Assembly (NCBI RefSeq): GCF_020103695.1
Contig: NZ_JAHXBF010000019.1
Location: 62,001 to 126,000, forward strand
From: Hyalangium versicolor
GTDB taxonomy: Bacteria; Myxococcota; Myxococcia; Myxococcales; Myxococcaceae
DNA length: 64,000 nucleotides
Reading direction: 5' to 3'
Part shown: positions 1 to 9,528 of the stretch, one piece after another
How the letters are laid out: every line of letters starts with the position of its first letter
Numbering within the stretch: the first letter of the stretch is position 1
Notes under the pieces: generated by a model
Seen by the model: only the letters and a program-made list of their open reading frames with translations
What the model was told of the DNA's origin: nothing
Databases searched by the model: none
Position numbers and translations under genes: made by a program

Positions 1-21
1 TTCATCGCCAGAATCCATCGG

Positions 22-2154
22 ATGCTTTCCCTGCTGCTCTGGGGCTACGTCGTCTGTGCCTTTGGATGCCTGGACGGCACCCAGAACGAAGGACTGTCGT
101 CGGTAGGGACGATCGACAACCCCTACAATCAAGGCCAGGCGGTCAGCGGCATCACCGCCCAATCCGGTGGCAGTGTCTTCCTCATCGGGAGCGGCATCTA
201 CGACATCACCGGTCCGGCTGCGGAGATCGGAATGATGGGATTTGCCGTCCCGGAGCAGAAGACCGCCGGCATCCACATGCGGCTGCGGTCACGGGCCTTC
301 GTCATCGGCGACGAGACGAAGCGGGTCGTCTTTGTCAGCGCCGACCTGGGCCAGATCTTCCAGATGGTCAAAGTCAAAGTGAGCGAGAAGCTCGCGGCCA
401 ATCCCGAACTCTCGAGGTACTACAGCGCGAAGAACGTCCTCCTGTCGGCGACGCATACCCACAGCGGTCCTGGGGGTTTTTCGGGCTACTTCCTGTACGA
501 CGCGACCATCAACGGGTTCGTGAAACAGAACTTCAACGCCATCGTGGAGGGCATCTACCAGTCCATCCTGCGTGCCCATAACAACGTGAAGCCCGGGAGG
601 ATCCTCGTCAACGAAGGGCGAATCGAAGGTTGCGGCGGCAACCGCGCGGTGGAGGCCTACAACAACAACCCCGCGGCGGAGCGAGCCCGGTATGAGAGCA
701 ACACGGACCAGACCATGACGCTCCTGAAGTTCGTCGGTCTCGACGGCGAGGAGATCGGCACGGTGAACTGGTACGCGGTACACCCGGACAGCATCGGCCC
801 CGAGAACAAGCTCATCAGCGGCGACAACAAGGGCTGGGCGTCGTACCTCTTCGAGAAGGACAAGGGGGCCAATTACCTGGCCTCCAAGACGTTCGTGGCT
901 GCCTTCGCGCAGGGGAATGCCGGCGACGTGACGCCGAACATCGGGTTCAGCCAGGCGCCTCCCGCTCTGACCTTCGAGGAGAATCCCAGCCTGGAGAACG
1001 CCGTCCTCAAGCAGTACACGAAGGCCAAGGAGCTCTACAACGGAGCCACGCGGGAGCTGGCCGGCTCGGTGGATTTCCGCCACGAGTGGGTGGACATGCG
1101 GACGCTCTACGTCGCCTCAGCCGGAACCACGACCTGCGCAGCCGGCATGGGTGCCTCCTTCTCAGCGGGCAGCCCGTATGACAATCCGAGCCCCGCGCCG
1201 CTCTTTCCCAACGGGACCACGGTCGACAGCGTGCAGTGGAGCGAGGACTCCGGCAGGGCGGCGCTCTATCAACTCCTGAGCGGCGCCTTCGCCTTCGCCT
1301 GGCCGGCGACCCACGATGCGGCATACACGCAGTGTCATGCGGAGAAGCCGGTGCTGATCCCCACCGGTGTGGCTCACGTCAATCTCTTCGGTCCGACGAT
1401 GACGCCGCAGATCATGCCCCTCCAGGTGTTGAAGATAGGGAATCTGGCCGTCGTCGCCGTGCCCACCGAGGTGACCACCATGTCGGGTCGCCGCATGAAG
1501 GACACGGTGAAGACGGAGCTGGCGAGCGTCGGAGTCGACACGGCGGTCATCGCCAGTCTCTCCAACTCATACGCGTCCTATCTGGCCACCCGCGAGGAGT
1601 ACGCCCTTCAGTGGTATGAGGGAGCCTGCACGCAGTTCGGCCCGAACGAACTGGCCGCCTTCCAGCAGGAATACGCCCGGCTGAGCAGGGCCATCGTCAG
1701 CGGCGCCGATGTCGCGCCCGGCCCCACACCCGAGGACGTGACGGACCAGACGGTCGATCTGACTCCGAAGGTGGTGCTGGACGACAAGCCGCTCGACAAG
1801 AACTTCGGGAGCGTGATGGCCCCGCCTGCCGCGAGCTATGCGCGGGGGAGCCTGGTGACCGTGCAGTTCTGGGGAGGACACCCGAACAACGATCTCCAGA
1901 CGCAGGGTTCGTTCCTGACGGTCGAAAAGCAGGTGAACGGCGCATGGGTCGCGATCGCGTGGGATTGGGACCCGGAGACGACGTACCGGTGGGAACGGAA
2001 CGGCATCTCCTACTCGAAGATCACCATCACCTGGAACACGAAGAACGCCTCGGCCGGGACGTACCGCATCCGCCACAAGGGCCACTGGAAGTCTGGATGG
2101 ACCGGGGCCATCAGTCCCTATGAGGGGGTTTCAGAGCCATTCACGGTGTTGTGA
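22..2154 (+). CDS. Neutral/alkaline ceramidase family protein, secreted
   Basis: Family enzymes hydrolyse the amide bond of ceramide to sphingosine and fatty acid. The N-terminus is a hydrophobic export segment ending in AFGC, so it may be a lipoprotein. The catalytic domain spans about residues 55-545 with the zinc-type motif THTHSGPGG (H145/H147), NWYAVHPD (H254), and the amidase hexapeptide at residues 301-306. That hexapeptide reads GDVTPN, whereas the family consensus is GDVSPN with the Ser as nucleophile, so T304 replaces it. Residues about 585-710 form an Ig-like C-terminal domain typical of the family. The frame is open to the left edge, with basic residues just before this ATG, so the true start may lie outside the window. 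The family call is firm; ceramide as the actual substrate is inferred. Confidence 0.88.
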   Translation: MLSLLLWGYVVCAFGCLDGTQNEGLSSVGTIDNPYNQGQAVSGITAQSGGSVFLIGSGIYDITGPAAEIGMMGFAVPEQKTAGIHMRLRSRAFVIGDETKRVVFVSADLGQIFQMVKVKVSEKLAANPELSRYYSAKNVLLSATHTHSGPGGFSGYFLYDATINGFVKQNFNAIVEGIYQSILRAHNNVKPGRILVNEGRIEGCGGNRAVEAYNNNPAAERARYESNTDQTMTLLKFVGLDGEEIGTVNWYAVHPDSIGPENKLISGDNKGWASYLFEKDKGANYLASKTFVAAFAQGNAGDVTPNIGFSQAPPALTFEENPSLENAVLKQYTKAKELYNGATRELAGSVDFRHEWVDMRTLYVASAGTTTCAAGMGASFSAGSPYDNPSPAPLFPNGTTVDSVQWSEDSGRAALYQLLSGAFAFAWPATHDAAYTQCHAEKPVLIPTGVAHVNLFGPTMTPQIMPLQVLKIGNLAVVAVPTEVTTMSGRRMKDTVKTELASVGVDTAVIASLSNSYASYLATREEYALQWYEGACTQFGPNELAAFQQEYARLSRAIVSGADVAPGPTPEDVTDQTVDLTPKVVLDDKPLDKNFGSVMAPPAASYARGSLVTVQFWGGHPNNDLQTQGSFLTVEKQVNGAWVAIAWDWDPETTYRWERNGISYSKITITWNTKNASAGTYRIRHKGHWKSGWTGAISPYEGVSEPFTVL

Positions 2155-2186
2155 ATGCCCAGATGACCCAGGCCCGCCAAGTCGGC

Positions 2187-2213
2187 TCACCCTCGCGTAA
2201 GTGGAGAGGGTGA
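2187..2213. terminator. Hairpin at the 3' end of the MFS gene, between convergent genes
   Basis: TCACCCTC and GAGGGTGA form a perfect 8-bp stem with an 11-nt loop. The left arm contains the complement of the MFS stop codon. No T-tract follows. It lies 32 bp past the ceramidase stop, so it could terminate the ceramidase transcript; for the MFS transcript it would form inside the last codons. Confidence 0.4.
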
Positions 2214-3419
2214 AGTCTCCGCAATGGCCTGCGAGAACGTCTCCGGTGCCAGCATCGCCAGGACCGTCGTGAGCGCGAGCAGCGCCACCATCAGCACCAC
2301 CGCCGGGCGGAAGTCGCTCCCCTCTCCCTTGACGAGAGGCATGGCCACGATCACCACCACACCGCCCACGTTCCCCGCCAGCATCAACAGGCTTGTCGCC
2401 GCGCCAGCCGCTCGGGCTCCCGCGACCTGCGCGCTCATCTCGAGCAGCAGCGCGAATGCCGGCAGGAAACAGAAGCCATGCAGGCATGCCAGGAGCAGGA
2501 GCAGCCCATAGTGGCTGCTGGTGCAGAGCGGATACATCGTCGCGAGCGCAGCCGCCGAGCAGGCGACGAGGAACGGCTTGCGCCGCTTCGCCAGGTCCGA
2601 CATCGCGGGGATGATCACCGAGCCGACGATGCCACCGACGATCAACGCTCCTCCAATGATGCCGGCCTTCTCCGCATCAATGCCTCGCGGGGCGAGGATC
2701 TGCTCCAGCCACGTGGTCAATCCGTTGAAGACGCCCAGGCCGAGGAAGGCGAGCCAGCAGAGCCTCACCAGCTTGCGATTCCCAAGGAGCGGCCGCAGGC
2801 CAGTGGCTTCACCCGCCGTGCCCTGCTCGGGCACGCCGGTGTTGGGGTGAACGAGCACCGCGAACACGATCGCCGCCACCACCGAGATGGCGGCGAAGAC
2901 GACCATGCTCAGGCGCAGGCCCATCGTTTCGACCAGCGCGGGAGTGGCCGCCATCCCCGCGGCCATGCCCAGGAACATGCCCATGGTCCCGAGCCCGGTG
3001 GCGATGGCGCCTTGCTCCTCGCTGAACCAGTCCGCGACCAACTTGGAGATGCCGTTGACCACGTAGGGCTGCGCGACGGCGATCCCCACCTGTCCCGCCA
3101 GCAGGAACCCAAAGCTCGAGTCAATGATGCGGAGGCATGAGAACAGAGCCATGCCGAGCGCCCCGACACCGACCGTGAAGCGATAGCCCCGCGTGTCGGT
3201 CATCGTGCCCGAGTGAATCGAGAACACGACGTAGAGGAGCGGGAAGACCAGCACGAGCATGCTGGCCATGAGTTCGCTCACGCCGTACCGGGTCTGCATC
3301 AGGGTGAGCAGCGGCGCGAAATTGAGCCACAGCATCTGGCTGACGCCGACCACGAGCGTGTAGGCGGAGAGGACAGCCCATCGCCTGGGCTTCAGGAATG
3401 CGGGGTGGGAGCTCGCCAT
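2187..3419 (-). CDS. MFS transporter
   Basis: A polytopic inner-membrane protein of about 410 aa with roughly 12 hydrophobic segments in two blocks separated by a charged central loop (about residues 190-215). This is the major facilitator layout. The first loop after TM2 carries the charged segment GTMTDTRGYRF, corresponding to the MFS motif A region. Overall character resembles the FLVCR/UhpC-like subset of small-solute carriers, but the substrate cannot be read from sequence. An in-frame GTG lies seven codons upstream at 3440; neither start has a clear Shine-Dalgarno. It is divergent from the xyloglucanase gene and may share its regulatory region, so uptake of a saccharide or degradation product is possible but unproven. 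Confidence 0.82.
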   Translation of the reverse strand: MASSHPAFLKPRRWAVLSAYTLVVGVSQMLWLNFAPLLTLMQTRYGVSELMASMLVLVFPLLYVVFSIHSGTMTDTRGYRFTVGVGALGMALFSCLRIIDSSFGFLLAGQVGIAVAQPYVVNGISKLVADWFSEEQGAIATGLGTMGMFLGMAAGMAATPALVETMGLRLSMVVFAAISVVAAIVFAVLVHPNTGVPEQGTAGEATGLRPLLGNRKLVRLCWLAFLGLGVFNGLTTWLEQILAPRGIDAEKAGIIGGALIVGGIVGSVIIPAMSDLAKRRKPFLVACSAAALATMYPLCTSSHYGLLLLLACLHGFCFLPAFALLLEMSAQVAGARAAGAATSLLMLAGNVGGVVVIVAMPLVKGEGSDFRPAVVLMVALLALTTVLAMLAPETFSQAIAETSPSPLTRG

Positions 3420-3627
3420 GAGTGCCCGTGATGATGGCACACCCAGGTCCGCCTGACTTCCAAGGCAGCCAGAGCCCCGCCCCAGCTCAGGTACGGATCA
3501 CCCTGATCAAAACGAAGATCGAGCCCCTGAGTGCTTATTGTTGGACTGACGCAGAGAGTCATTTCCCGAAAGAAAAGGTTTCGCTTGAATTCCTGCGTAA
3601 CTTGACTCTTAATGACGCCATTGAGAT

Positions 3628-3641
3628 TCGTAACGTTTCGA
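3628..3641. promoter_or_regulatory. Candidate LacI/GalR-type operator, distal copy
   Basis: TCGTAACGTTTCGA is a 14-bp near-palindrome with one mismatched pair. It matches the proximal copy at 13 of 14 positions and has the central AACGTT typical of LacI/GalR-family operators such as PurR and RbsR boxes. No cognate regulator is encoded nearby. Confidence 0.45.
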
Positions 3642-3794
3642 TCCACTCACTGCCTCTAGCGGAAGCAAAGGCACATCAAGCGGGTCAAGCACCTCGCGCT
3701 GGGCAGCTCACTCGGGGAAGTACGTACGAAGCGCGATGACTGGAGGGAGAGGCGCTGATTGCGACTGGGTAACAACTTTCCTTTCGCACAAAAA

Positions 3795-3808
3795 TCGTAA
3801 CGTTACGA
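3795..3808. promoter_or_regulatory. Candidate LacI/GalR-type operator, proximal copy
   Basis: TCGTAACGTTACGA is a perfect 14-bp palindrome lying 78 bp before the GTG of the xyloglucanase gene. With the similar site 167 bp upstream it could support repression, possibly by looping, of the cellulase genes. The assignment to the LacI/GalR family rests only on symmetry and the central CpG. Confidence 0.5.
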
Positions 3809-3886
3809 CTCGCTCGGGCCTTTCCGAGGCCACAGAGGAGGCATGCCGGAGAAGCAAAGCCATTCATTCAAAACGGGGGCAGCGTC

Positions 3887-6800
3887 GTGACGAAGAAGCC
3901 TGAAGGACGCAACAGTTTGTTCCAGCTGTGCCTGAAGATGTGTCTCTCGCTCTCGCTCGCCGCGGCCCAGGCCAGCGCGGCGGAGTCCGTCCCGTACACG
4001 TGGAAGAACGTCGTGACCGGAGCAGGCGGAGGTTTTGTTCCGGGCATTGTCTTCAATGAGAGCGCGCCTGATCTGATTTATGCGCGGACCGATATTGGCG
4101 GTGTCTACCGCTGGAATCCGGCCGACAACAGCTGGATACCGCTGCAGGACCCCGTCGGCTGGACGGACTGGGGAAAGCTGGGAGTTGACGCCCTCGCGAC
4201 CGATCCCGTCGACCCCAACCGCGTCTACATCGCCACCGGCATGTATACGAATGGGTGGGACCCCAACCACGGCTACATCATGCGCTCGACGAACAAGGGC
4301 GACACGTGGCAGCTGACGCAACTGCCGTTCTATGTCGGGGGAAACATGCCTGGCCGCTCGATGGGTGAGCGCCTCGCCATTGATCCAAACAAGAACAGCA
4401 TTTTGTATTTCGGGGCTCGCAGCGGCAACGGCCTGTGGCGGAGCACCGACTTCGGCGTCACCTGGAGCAAGGTGGCAAGCTTCCCCAATCCAGGCACGTA
4501 CGTACAGGACCCATCCAACAGCTATCAGAGCGATATCATGGGTCTCGCCTGGGTGACGTTCGACAAATCCACGGGGAGCTCAGGCAACCCGACGCAGACG
4601 ATCTACGTCGGCGTGGCGGATACGGCGACGAGCATCTACCGAAGCACCGACGGGGGTGCAACCTGGCAGGCCATTCCGGGCCAACCCACGGGCTTCCTCC
4701 CTCATCATGGGGAGCTCTCGAGCGGCCATCTCTACATCACCTACAACAACGGCATTGGCCCGTACGACGGCACGAAAGGCGACGTCTACAAATACAACAC
4801 CTCCACCGGCGTCTGGACGAACATCAGCCCGGTCCCGAGCACGAGCAGCGACAACTACTTCGGCTACGGTGGACTGGCGATCGACCGCACGAATCCCAAT
4901 ACGGTCATGGTCTCGGCGCTGAACTCCTGGTGGCCGGACGCCAACATCTACCGGAGCACCAATGGCGGCGCGACCTGGACGAGCATCTGGTCCTGGGCCG
5001 GCTATCCGAGCCGCAACCTCCTCTACACCCAGGACATCTCGGCCGCGCCATGGCTCGACTTCGGTGCCATCCCGCAGCCTCCGGAAGTCACGCCCAAGCT
5101 GGGATGGATGATCGGCGACCTGGAGATCGATCCGCACAACCCGAACCGGATGATGTACGGAACTGGCGCGACCCTCTACGGAACCAACAACCTGTTGGAC
5201 TGGGGGACAGCCAAGAAGGTCAACCTGACCGTGATGGCCAGGAACCTCGAGGAAATGGCGGTCCTGGATCTGATCAGCCCGCCGTCCGGAACCGCTCCAT
5301 TGATCAGCGCGGTCGGCGACGTGTCCGGCTTCAAGCATGAGGACCTCACGAAGGCCCCGGCGAAGATCCTCACGAATCCCAACAGCACGAGCAGCATCGA
5401 CTTCGCGCAGTCCAGCCCGACCTTCATGGCTCGCGTCGGCCAGGCCGACAAGGCGGCCAACCCGAACAGCAAGTCCATCGCGCTCTCCTACGACGGAGGC
5501 AGTAACTGGTTCAACCCGTCTGGAGAGCCCGCGGGCACGAAGGGCGGCGGGCAGATTGCCGTGGCCGCCGACGGCAGCTCGCTCGTCTGGAGCACCTCCG
5601 ACGTCGGCGTCTTCTACTCGGCGAGCGGCAGCTCTTGGACCGCGAGCGCCGGAGCGCCGGCAGGCGCGAAGGTCGTTTCCGACCGCGTCAACAAGAACAA
5701 GTTCTATGCGCTTGCGAACGGCAAGCTCTACGTCAGTACAAACAGCGGTGCGTCGTTCACGCCCACCGCCGCCGCGGGTCTGCCAGCCTCTGGCAACCTG
5801 AAGGCAGTGACTGGCGCCGAGGGAGACCTCTGGCTCGCAGGCGGTAGCAGCACGACCGTTTACGGCCTGTGGCACTCCACGGACAGCGGCACATCATTCA
5901 CAAAGCTCTCCAACGTGGAGGAGGCAGACGTCATTGGCTTTGGCAAGGCGGCTCCCGGCCAGACGTACGTGGCGCTCTATACCTCCGCGAAGATTGACGG
6001 TGTGCGCGGCTTCTTCCGCTCGGACAACGCAGGCGGAACCTGGGTTCGCATCAACGATGACCAGCACCAATACGGTGTGACGAACAGCGCGATCACGGGT
6101 GACCCTCGCGTCTATGGGCGCGTCTTCGTTGGAACCAACGGGCGAGGAATCATCTACGGAGAGACCCAGGGCGCGACAACGAACGACGCGTCCATCACTC
6201 CGGCCACCGCGACCTTCGACAAGAAGACGGCGAACCAGGCGGACATCACCGTCACGATGACGCTGAACGGCAACACCCTGTCCGCCATCAAGAACGGTTC
6301 GGCCTCCCTCGTCTCTGGCACGGACTACACGGTCTCCGGCACGACGGTCACCCTGAAGAAGAGCTATCTCGCCACGCAGTCCGCTGGCACGACCCTCCTG
6401 ACGTTCGACTTCAGCGCGGGGATCGACCCGGTGCTGTCGGTCTCGATCGTCGACACGACGTCGACACCTGACGGTGTCCTCAAGGTCCAGCTGTTCAACG
6501 GTCAGACCGCCGCATCCGGCAACAGCATCAACCCGCGTCTCAAGCTCGTGAACACGGGAACGAGTGCCCTCAACCTGGCGGACGTGACGCTTCGCTACTA
6601 CTACACGGCCGACGCGAACATCTCGCAGGCGTTCTGGTGTGACTGGGCCAGTGTTGGCACTGCCAACGTGAGGGCGAGCTTCGTCCCGATGGCGGCGCCG
6701 AAGACAGGCGCTGACACGTACCTGGAAATCAGCCTCAACTCTGGAGCGGGCTCTCTCGCGCCAGGAGCCTCGGCGGAGTTCCAGATCCGATTCTCACGCA

Positions 6801-6925
6801 CGGATTGGAGCAACTACACGCAGACGAATGACTACTCCTTCAACCCGACGAGCACGTCTTACACCGACTGGAACAAAGCCACCGGCTACATCTCCGGCAG
6901 TTTGAAGTGGGGCGTCGAGCCGTAA
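3887..6925 (+). CDS. Secreted GH74 xyloglucanase with X2 and CBM3 modules
   Basis: Predicted endo-acting glycoside hydrolase cleaving the xyloglucan backbone of plant cell walls. Residues 1-32 are a signal peptide ending near ASAA. Residues about 35-745 form the GH74 double seven-bladed propeller, with many BNR-like repeats such as YRSTDGGATW. The two catalytic Asp are visible: D69 in YARTDIGG and D478 in GDVSGF, almost the same numbering as in clostridial GH74 xyloglucanases. An X2-type Ig module (about 764-850) and a cellulose-binding CBM3 (about 863-1012) follow. The GTG start precedes the signal peptide, but an internal ATG at residue 18 is also possible. The GH6 gene follows at about 65 bp and ends in a similar CBM3, so the two are probably co-transcribed and work together on cellulose/xyloglucan. 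Confidence 0.93.
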   Translation: MTKKPEGRNSLFQLCLKMCLSLSLAAAQASAAESVPYTWKNVVTGAGGGFVPGIVFNESAPDLIYARTDIGGVYRWNPADNSWIPLQDPVGWTDWGKLGVDALATDPVDPNRVYIATGMYTNGWDPNHGYIMRSTNKGDTWQLTQLPFYVGGNMPGRSMGERLAIDPNKNSILYFGARSGNGLWRSTDFGVTWSKVASFPNPGTYVQDPSNSYQSDIMGLAWVTFDKSTGSSGNPTQTIYVGVADTATSIYRSTDGGATWQAIPGQPTGFLPHHGELSSGHLYITYNNGIGPYDGTKGDVYKYNTSTGVWTNISPVPSTSSDNYFGYGGLAIDRTNPNTVMVSALNSWWPDANIYRSTNGGATWTSIWSWAGYPSRNLLYTQDISAAPWLDFGAIPQPPEVTPKLGWMIGDLEIDPHNPNRMMYGTGATLYGTNNLLDWGTAKKVNLTVMARNLEEMAVLDLISPPSGTAPLISAVGDVSGFKHEDLTKAPAKILTNPNSTSSIDFAQSSPTFMARVGQADKAANPNSKSIALSYDGGSNWFNPSGEPAGTKGGGQIAVAADGSSLVWSTSDVGVFYSASGSSWTASAGAPAGAKVVSDRVNKNKFYALANGKLYVSTNSGASFTPTAAAGLPASGNLKAVTGAEGDLWLAGGSSTTVYGLWHSTDSGTSFTKLSNVEEADVIGFGKAAPGQTYVALYTSAKIDGVRGFFRSDNAGGTWVRINDDQHQYGVTNSAITGDPRVYGRVFVGTNGRGIIYGETQGATTNDASITPATATFDKKTANQADITVTMTLNGNTLSAIKNGSASLVSGTDYTVSGTTVTLKKSYLATQSAGTTLLTFDFSAGIDPVLSVSIVDTTSTPDGVLKVQLFNGQTAASGNSINPRLKLVNTGTSALNLADVTLRYYYTADANISQAFWCDWASVGTANVRASFVPMAAPKTGADTYLEISLNSGAGSLAPGASAEFQIRFSRTDWSNYTQTNDYSFNPTSTSYTDWNKATGYISGSLKWGVEP

Positions 6926-6990
6926 CCAGCCGCTCCATTCCGGCATGACAGCCCCTTCAATTCTGGATGTCTTTATCAAAGAGGGAAGGT

Positions 6991-9402
6991 ATGCGACAAC
7001 AAAACCAAAAGACCCGCTTCCTGGCTGTGGCACCCCTGGCGCTTCTGTTCCTGGCACTCTCAGGAGGAACCGCAACCGCGGCAGTTCACGTGGACAACCC
7101 CTTTGACGGTGCGACTGCTTACGTCAACCCCGACTATGCGGCCCTGGTTGACTCCTCGATTGCCAGAACGACCGACAGCACCCTGGCCGCGAAGATGCGC
7201 ACGGTCAAGAAGTACCCGACCGCGGTCTGGCTCGATCGCATCGCGGCGATCCATGGCGGCACTGCGAACGGCGGCCGCAAGAGCCTGAGTGACCATCTCG
7301 ACCTGGCGCTGGCACAGAAGACGTCTGGCCAGCCCATCACCGCGATCTTCGTCATCTATGACATGCCGGGCCGCGACTGCGCCGCGCTGGCGTCCAACGG
7401 TGAGCTGCCGCTGACGGCGGCGGGGCTCCAGCGCTACAAGACGGAGTATGTCGACGCGATCGCGACCGTCTTCGCCAACCCGAAGTACCAGGACATCCGA
7501 ATCATCGCGATCGTCGAGCCGGACGGCCTGCCGAACCTGGTGACCAACCTGAGCGACCCTGAGTGCGCCCAGGCCAACTCCAGCGGCATCTACGTGGCCG
7601 CCGCGCAGTACGCCCTGAACAAGCTGCACGCCGTCCAGAATGTCTACACCTATATGGACATTGCCCACTCTGGCTGGCTGGGCTGGGACGACAACCGCCA
7701 GAAGATCATCGCGTTCTACACCAGTGTGGTGGGCGCGACGACGGCGGGGCTGGCCAGCGCCGATGGCTTCGTGACCAACACGGCCAACTACACGCCCCTC
7801 GTGGAGCCGAACCTGGTGGACCCGAACGTGACTGTTGGCGGGCAGCAGGTCAAGTCGGCGAAGTTCTACGAGTGGAACCCCCACTTCGACGAGACCGACT
7901 TCGCGGCGGCCCTCTACAGTGGATTCACGGCCGCGGGCTGGCCGGCCAGCCTTGGCTTCATCATCGACACCTCCCGCAATGGCTGGGGCGGAGCCAATCG
8001 GCCAACGGGTGCGACCGGCAGCACGGTCGACAGCTACGTCGACTCGGGCCGCGTCGACCGGCGAGCCCACCGGGGCCTCTGGTGCAACCAGAGCGGTACC
8101 GGCATCGGTCAAGCGCCCCAGTCGTCTCCGAGCGGCTACACCGCCTCGCGCCTGGATGCGTTCGTCTGGATCAAGCCGCCCGGCGAGTCGGACGGTGCCA
8201 GCTCGGAGATTCCGAACGACGAGGGCAAGGGCGCGGACCCGATGTGCAACCCGACCTTCACGACGAAGTACAACACGCTGAGCGGGGCACTGGCGAACGC
8301 TCCGCTGTCTGGCCACTGGTTCCATGAGCAGTTCTCGATGCTGGTGCAGAACGCATATCCGGCCATCCCGCTGACCCAAGGCGACAATGATCCGCCCCTT
8401 CCTCCGACGGGCCTGACGGCCACCTCGGGGAACCAGCAGGTCGCTCTCAGCTGGGCCGCCGCGCTCGGTGCGACAAGCTACACCGTCAAGCAGGGCACGG
8501 CCAGCAGCGGACCGTTCGCGACGATCGCCACCGTGACCGGCACGAGCTACACCCAGACCGGGCTGACCAACGGCACGACCTATTACTTCGTGGTCAGCGC
8601 GTCCAACAGCCACGGCGAGAGCGTCAACACCAGCGCGGTCTCGGGCACTCCTGGGAGCCAGGTCCTGTCCGCGCCCACCAGCTTGCTCGCCACTGCGACC
8701 AGCTACAGCCAGATCAACCTGAGCTGGACGGGCGCCGCGGGTGCGACTGGCTACAAGGTCTACCGCTCCACCTCTGCGAACGTGGCGGTGACCGCGACGA
8801 ACCTGGTGGGCACCAGCCTCACCACCAGCTTCTCCAACACGGGCCTGACGCCCAACACGGCCTACTACTTCAAGGTGACGGCCTTCAATTCCTCCGTCGA
8901 GTCCGCCGCATCGAACGAGGCCTCGGCCACGACGCAGAACGTCAGCACCGGGCCGCTCTCTGTCCTCTACCGCGACGGAGACAATGGCGCCCCGGGCAAC
9001 AACCAGATCAAGCCCCACCTCCGCGTGAAGAACGGTGGCACCACGGCGGTCAACCTGGCGGAGGTCAAGGCCCGGTACTACTTCACGGTGGAGGACCCGA
9101 CCTCCCTTCAGATCGCCTGCGATTGGGCGGTGCCGGGCTGCGCCAACCTGAGCTTCCAGTTCGTGGAACTGGCTGCCCCGCGGCCTGGCGCCAGCCACTA
9201 CCTGGAGGTCAGCTTCCGCAGCGGCACTCTGGCCGCGGGCCAGGACACGGGGGACATCCAGCTCCGTGTGAACAAGTCGAACTGGACGAACTTCAACGAG
9301 GCGGATGACTACTCGTTCAAGGACGGCCAGACGGCCTACGGCGAGAACCTCAAGATCAGCGTCTACCAGAACGGCACGCTGGCCGGAGGCCTCGAGCCGT
9401 AG
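6991..9402 (+). CDS. Secreted GH6 cellulase with two FN3 modules and CBM3
   Basis: Family 6 inverting beta-1,4-glucanase, probably a cellobiohydrolase given the full-length loops. The start at 6991 has GAGGGAAGG just upstream, better than the ATG at 6967. Residues 1-31 form a signal peptide. The catalytic domain (about 35-465) has YDMPGRDCA (D129), the acid motif VEPDGLPNL (D178), GWLGWDDN and the C-terminal WIKPPGESDG block, all GH6 signatures. Two fibronectin type III linkers (about 470-555 and 560-648) and a CBM3 (about 654-803) follow. The CBM3 is clearly related to that of the upstream xyloglucanase. Secretion outside the cell is expected. Cellulases of this type are well known from Sorangium but are less expected in bacteriolytic myxobacteria. 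Confidence 0.93.
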   Translation: MRQQNQKTRFLAVAPLALLFLALSGGTATAAVHVDNPFDGATAYVNPDYAALVDSSIARTTDSTLAAKMRTVKKYPTAVWLDRIAAIHGGTANGGRKSLSDHLDLALAQKTSGQPITAIFVIYDMPGRDCAALASNGELPLTAAGLQRYKTEYVDAIATVFANPKYQDIRIIAIVEPDGLPNLVTNLSDPECAQANSSGIYVAAAQYALNKLHAVQNVYTYMDIAHSGWLGWDDNRQKIIAFYTSVVGATTAGLASADGFVTNTANYTPLVEPNLVDPNVTVGGQQVKSAKFYEWNPHFDETDFAAALYSGFTAAGWPASLGFIIDTSRNGWGGANRPTGATGSTVDSYVDSGRVDRRAHRGLWCNQSGTGIGQAPQSSPSGYTASRLDAFVWIKPPGESDGASSEIPNDEGKGADPMCNPTFTTKYNTLSGALANAPLSGHWFHEQFSMLVQNAYPAIPLTQGDNDPPLPPTGLTATSGNQQVALSWAAALGATSYTVKQGTASSGPFATIATVTGTSYTQTGLTNGTTYYFVVSASNSHGESVNTSAVSGTPGSQVLSAPTSLLATATSYSQINLSWTGAAGATGYKVYRSTSANVAVTATNLVGTSLTTSFSNTGLTPNTAYYFKVTAFNSSVESAASNEASATTQNVSTGPLSVLYRDGDNGAPGNNQIKPHLRVKNGGTTAVNLAEVKARYYFTVEDPTSLQIACDWAVPGCANLSFQFVELAAPRPGASHYLEVSFRSGTLAAGQDTGDIQLRVNKSNWTNFNEADDYSFKDGQTAYGENLKISVYQNGTLAGGLEP

Positions 9403-9454
9403 AAGCGCTCCAGCGTCGTCCCGAGTCCGGCTGATCTCCTCTGACCGGATTCGA

Positions 9455-9481
9455 GCCCCCGGCCGTCATGCGGCTGGGGGC
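9455..9481 (+). terminator. Terminator hairpin after the GH6 gene
   Basis: GCCCCCGGCCG pairs with CGGCTGGGGGC (11 bp, one G-T wobble) around a 5-nt loop, 53 bp after the cellulase stop. There is no T-run, as is common in high-GC genomes. Confidence 0.6.
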
Positions 9482-9528
9482 GCTGCAAGCCCTCCCGCCA
9501 ACTGCGTTAGAGTGGCGGGAGGCGCCTC

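Larger units (their letters stand above)
3420..3886. other. Divergent intergenic region upstream of the cellulase genes
   Basis: About 470 bp between the MFS gene and the GH74 gene, clearly more AT-rich than its surroundings and without a convincing gene. A 105-codon frame at 3422-3739 has coding-atypical composition. The region holds two related palindromes with central AACGTT (3628-3641 and 3795-3808), so it probably carries the promoters and operators for both flanking genes. Confidence 0.6.

Noticed and set aside
3422..3739. A 105-codon frame in the intergenic region before the GH74 gene
   Set aside because: Atypical codon use, no ribosome site and overlap with operator-like sequences.
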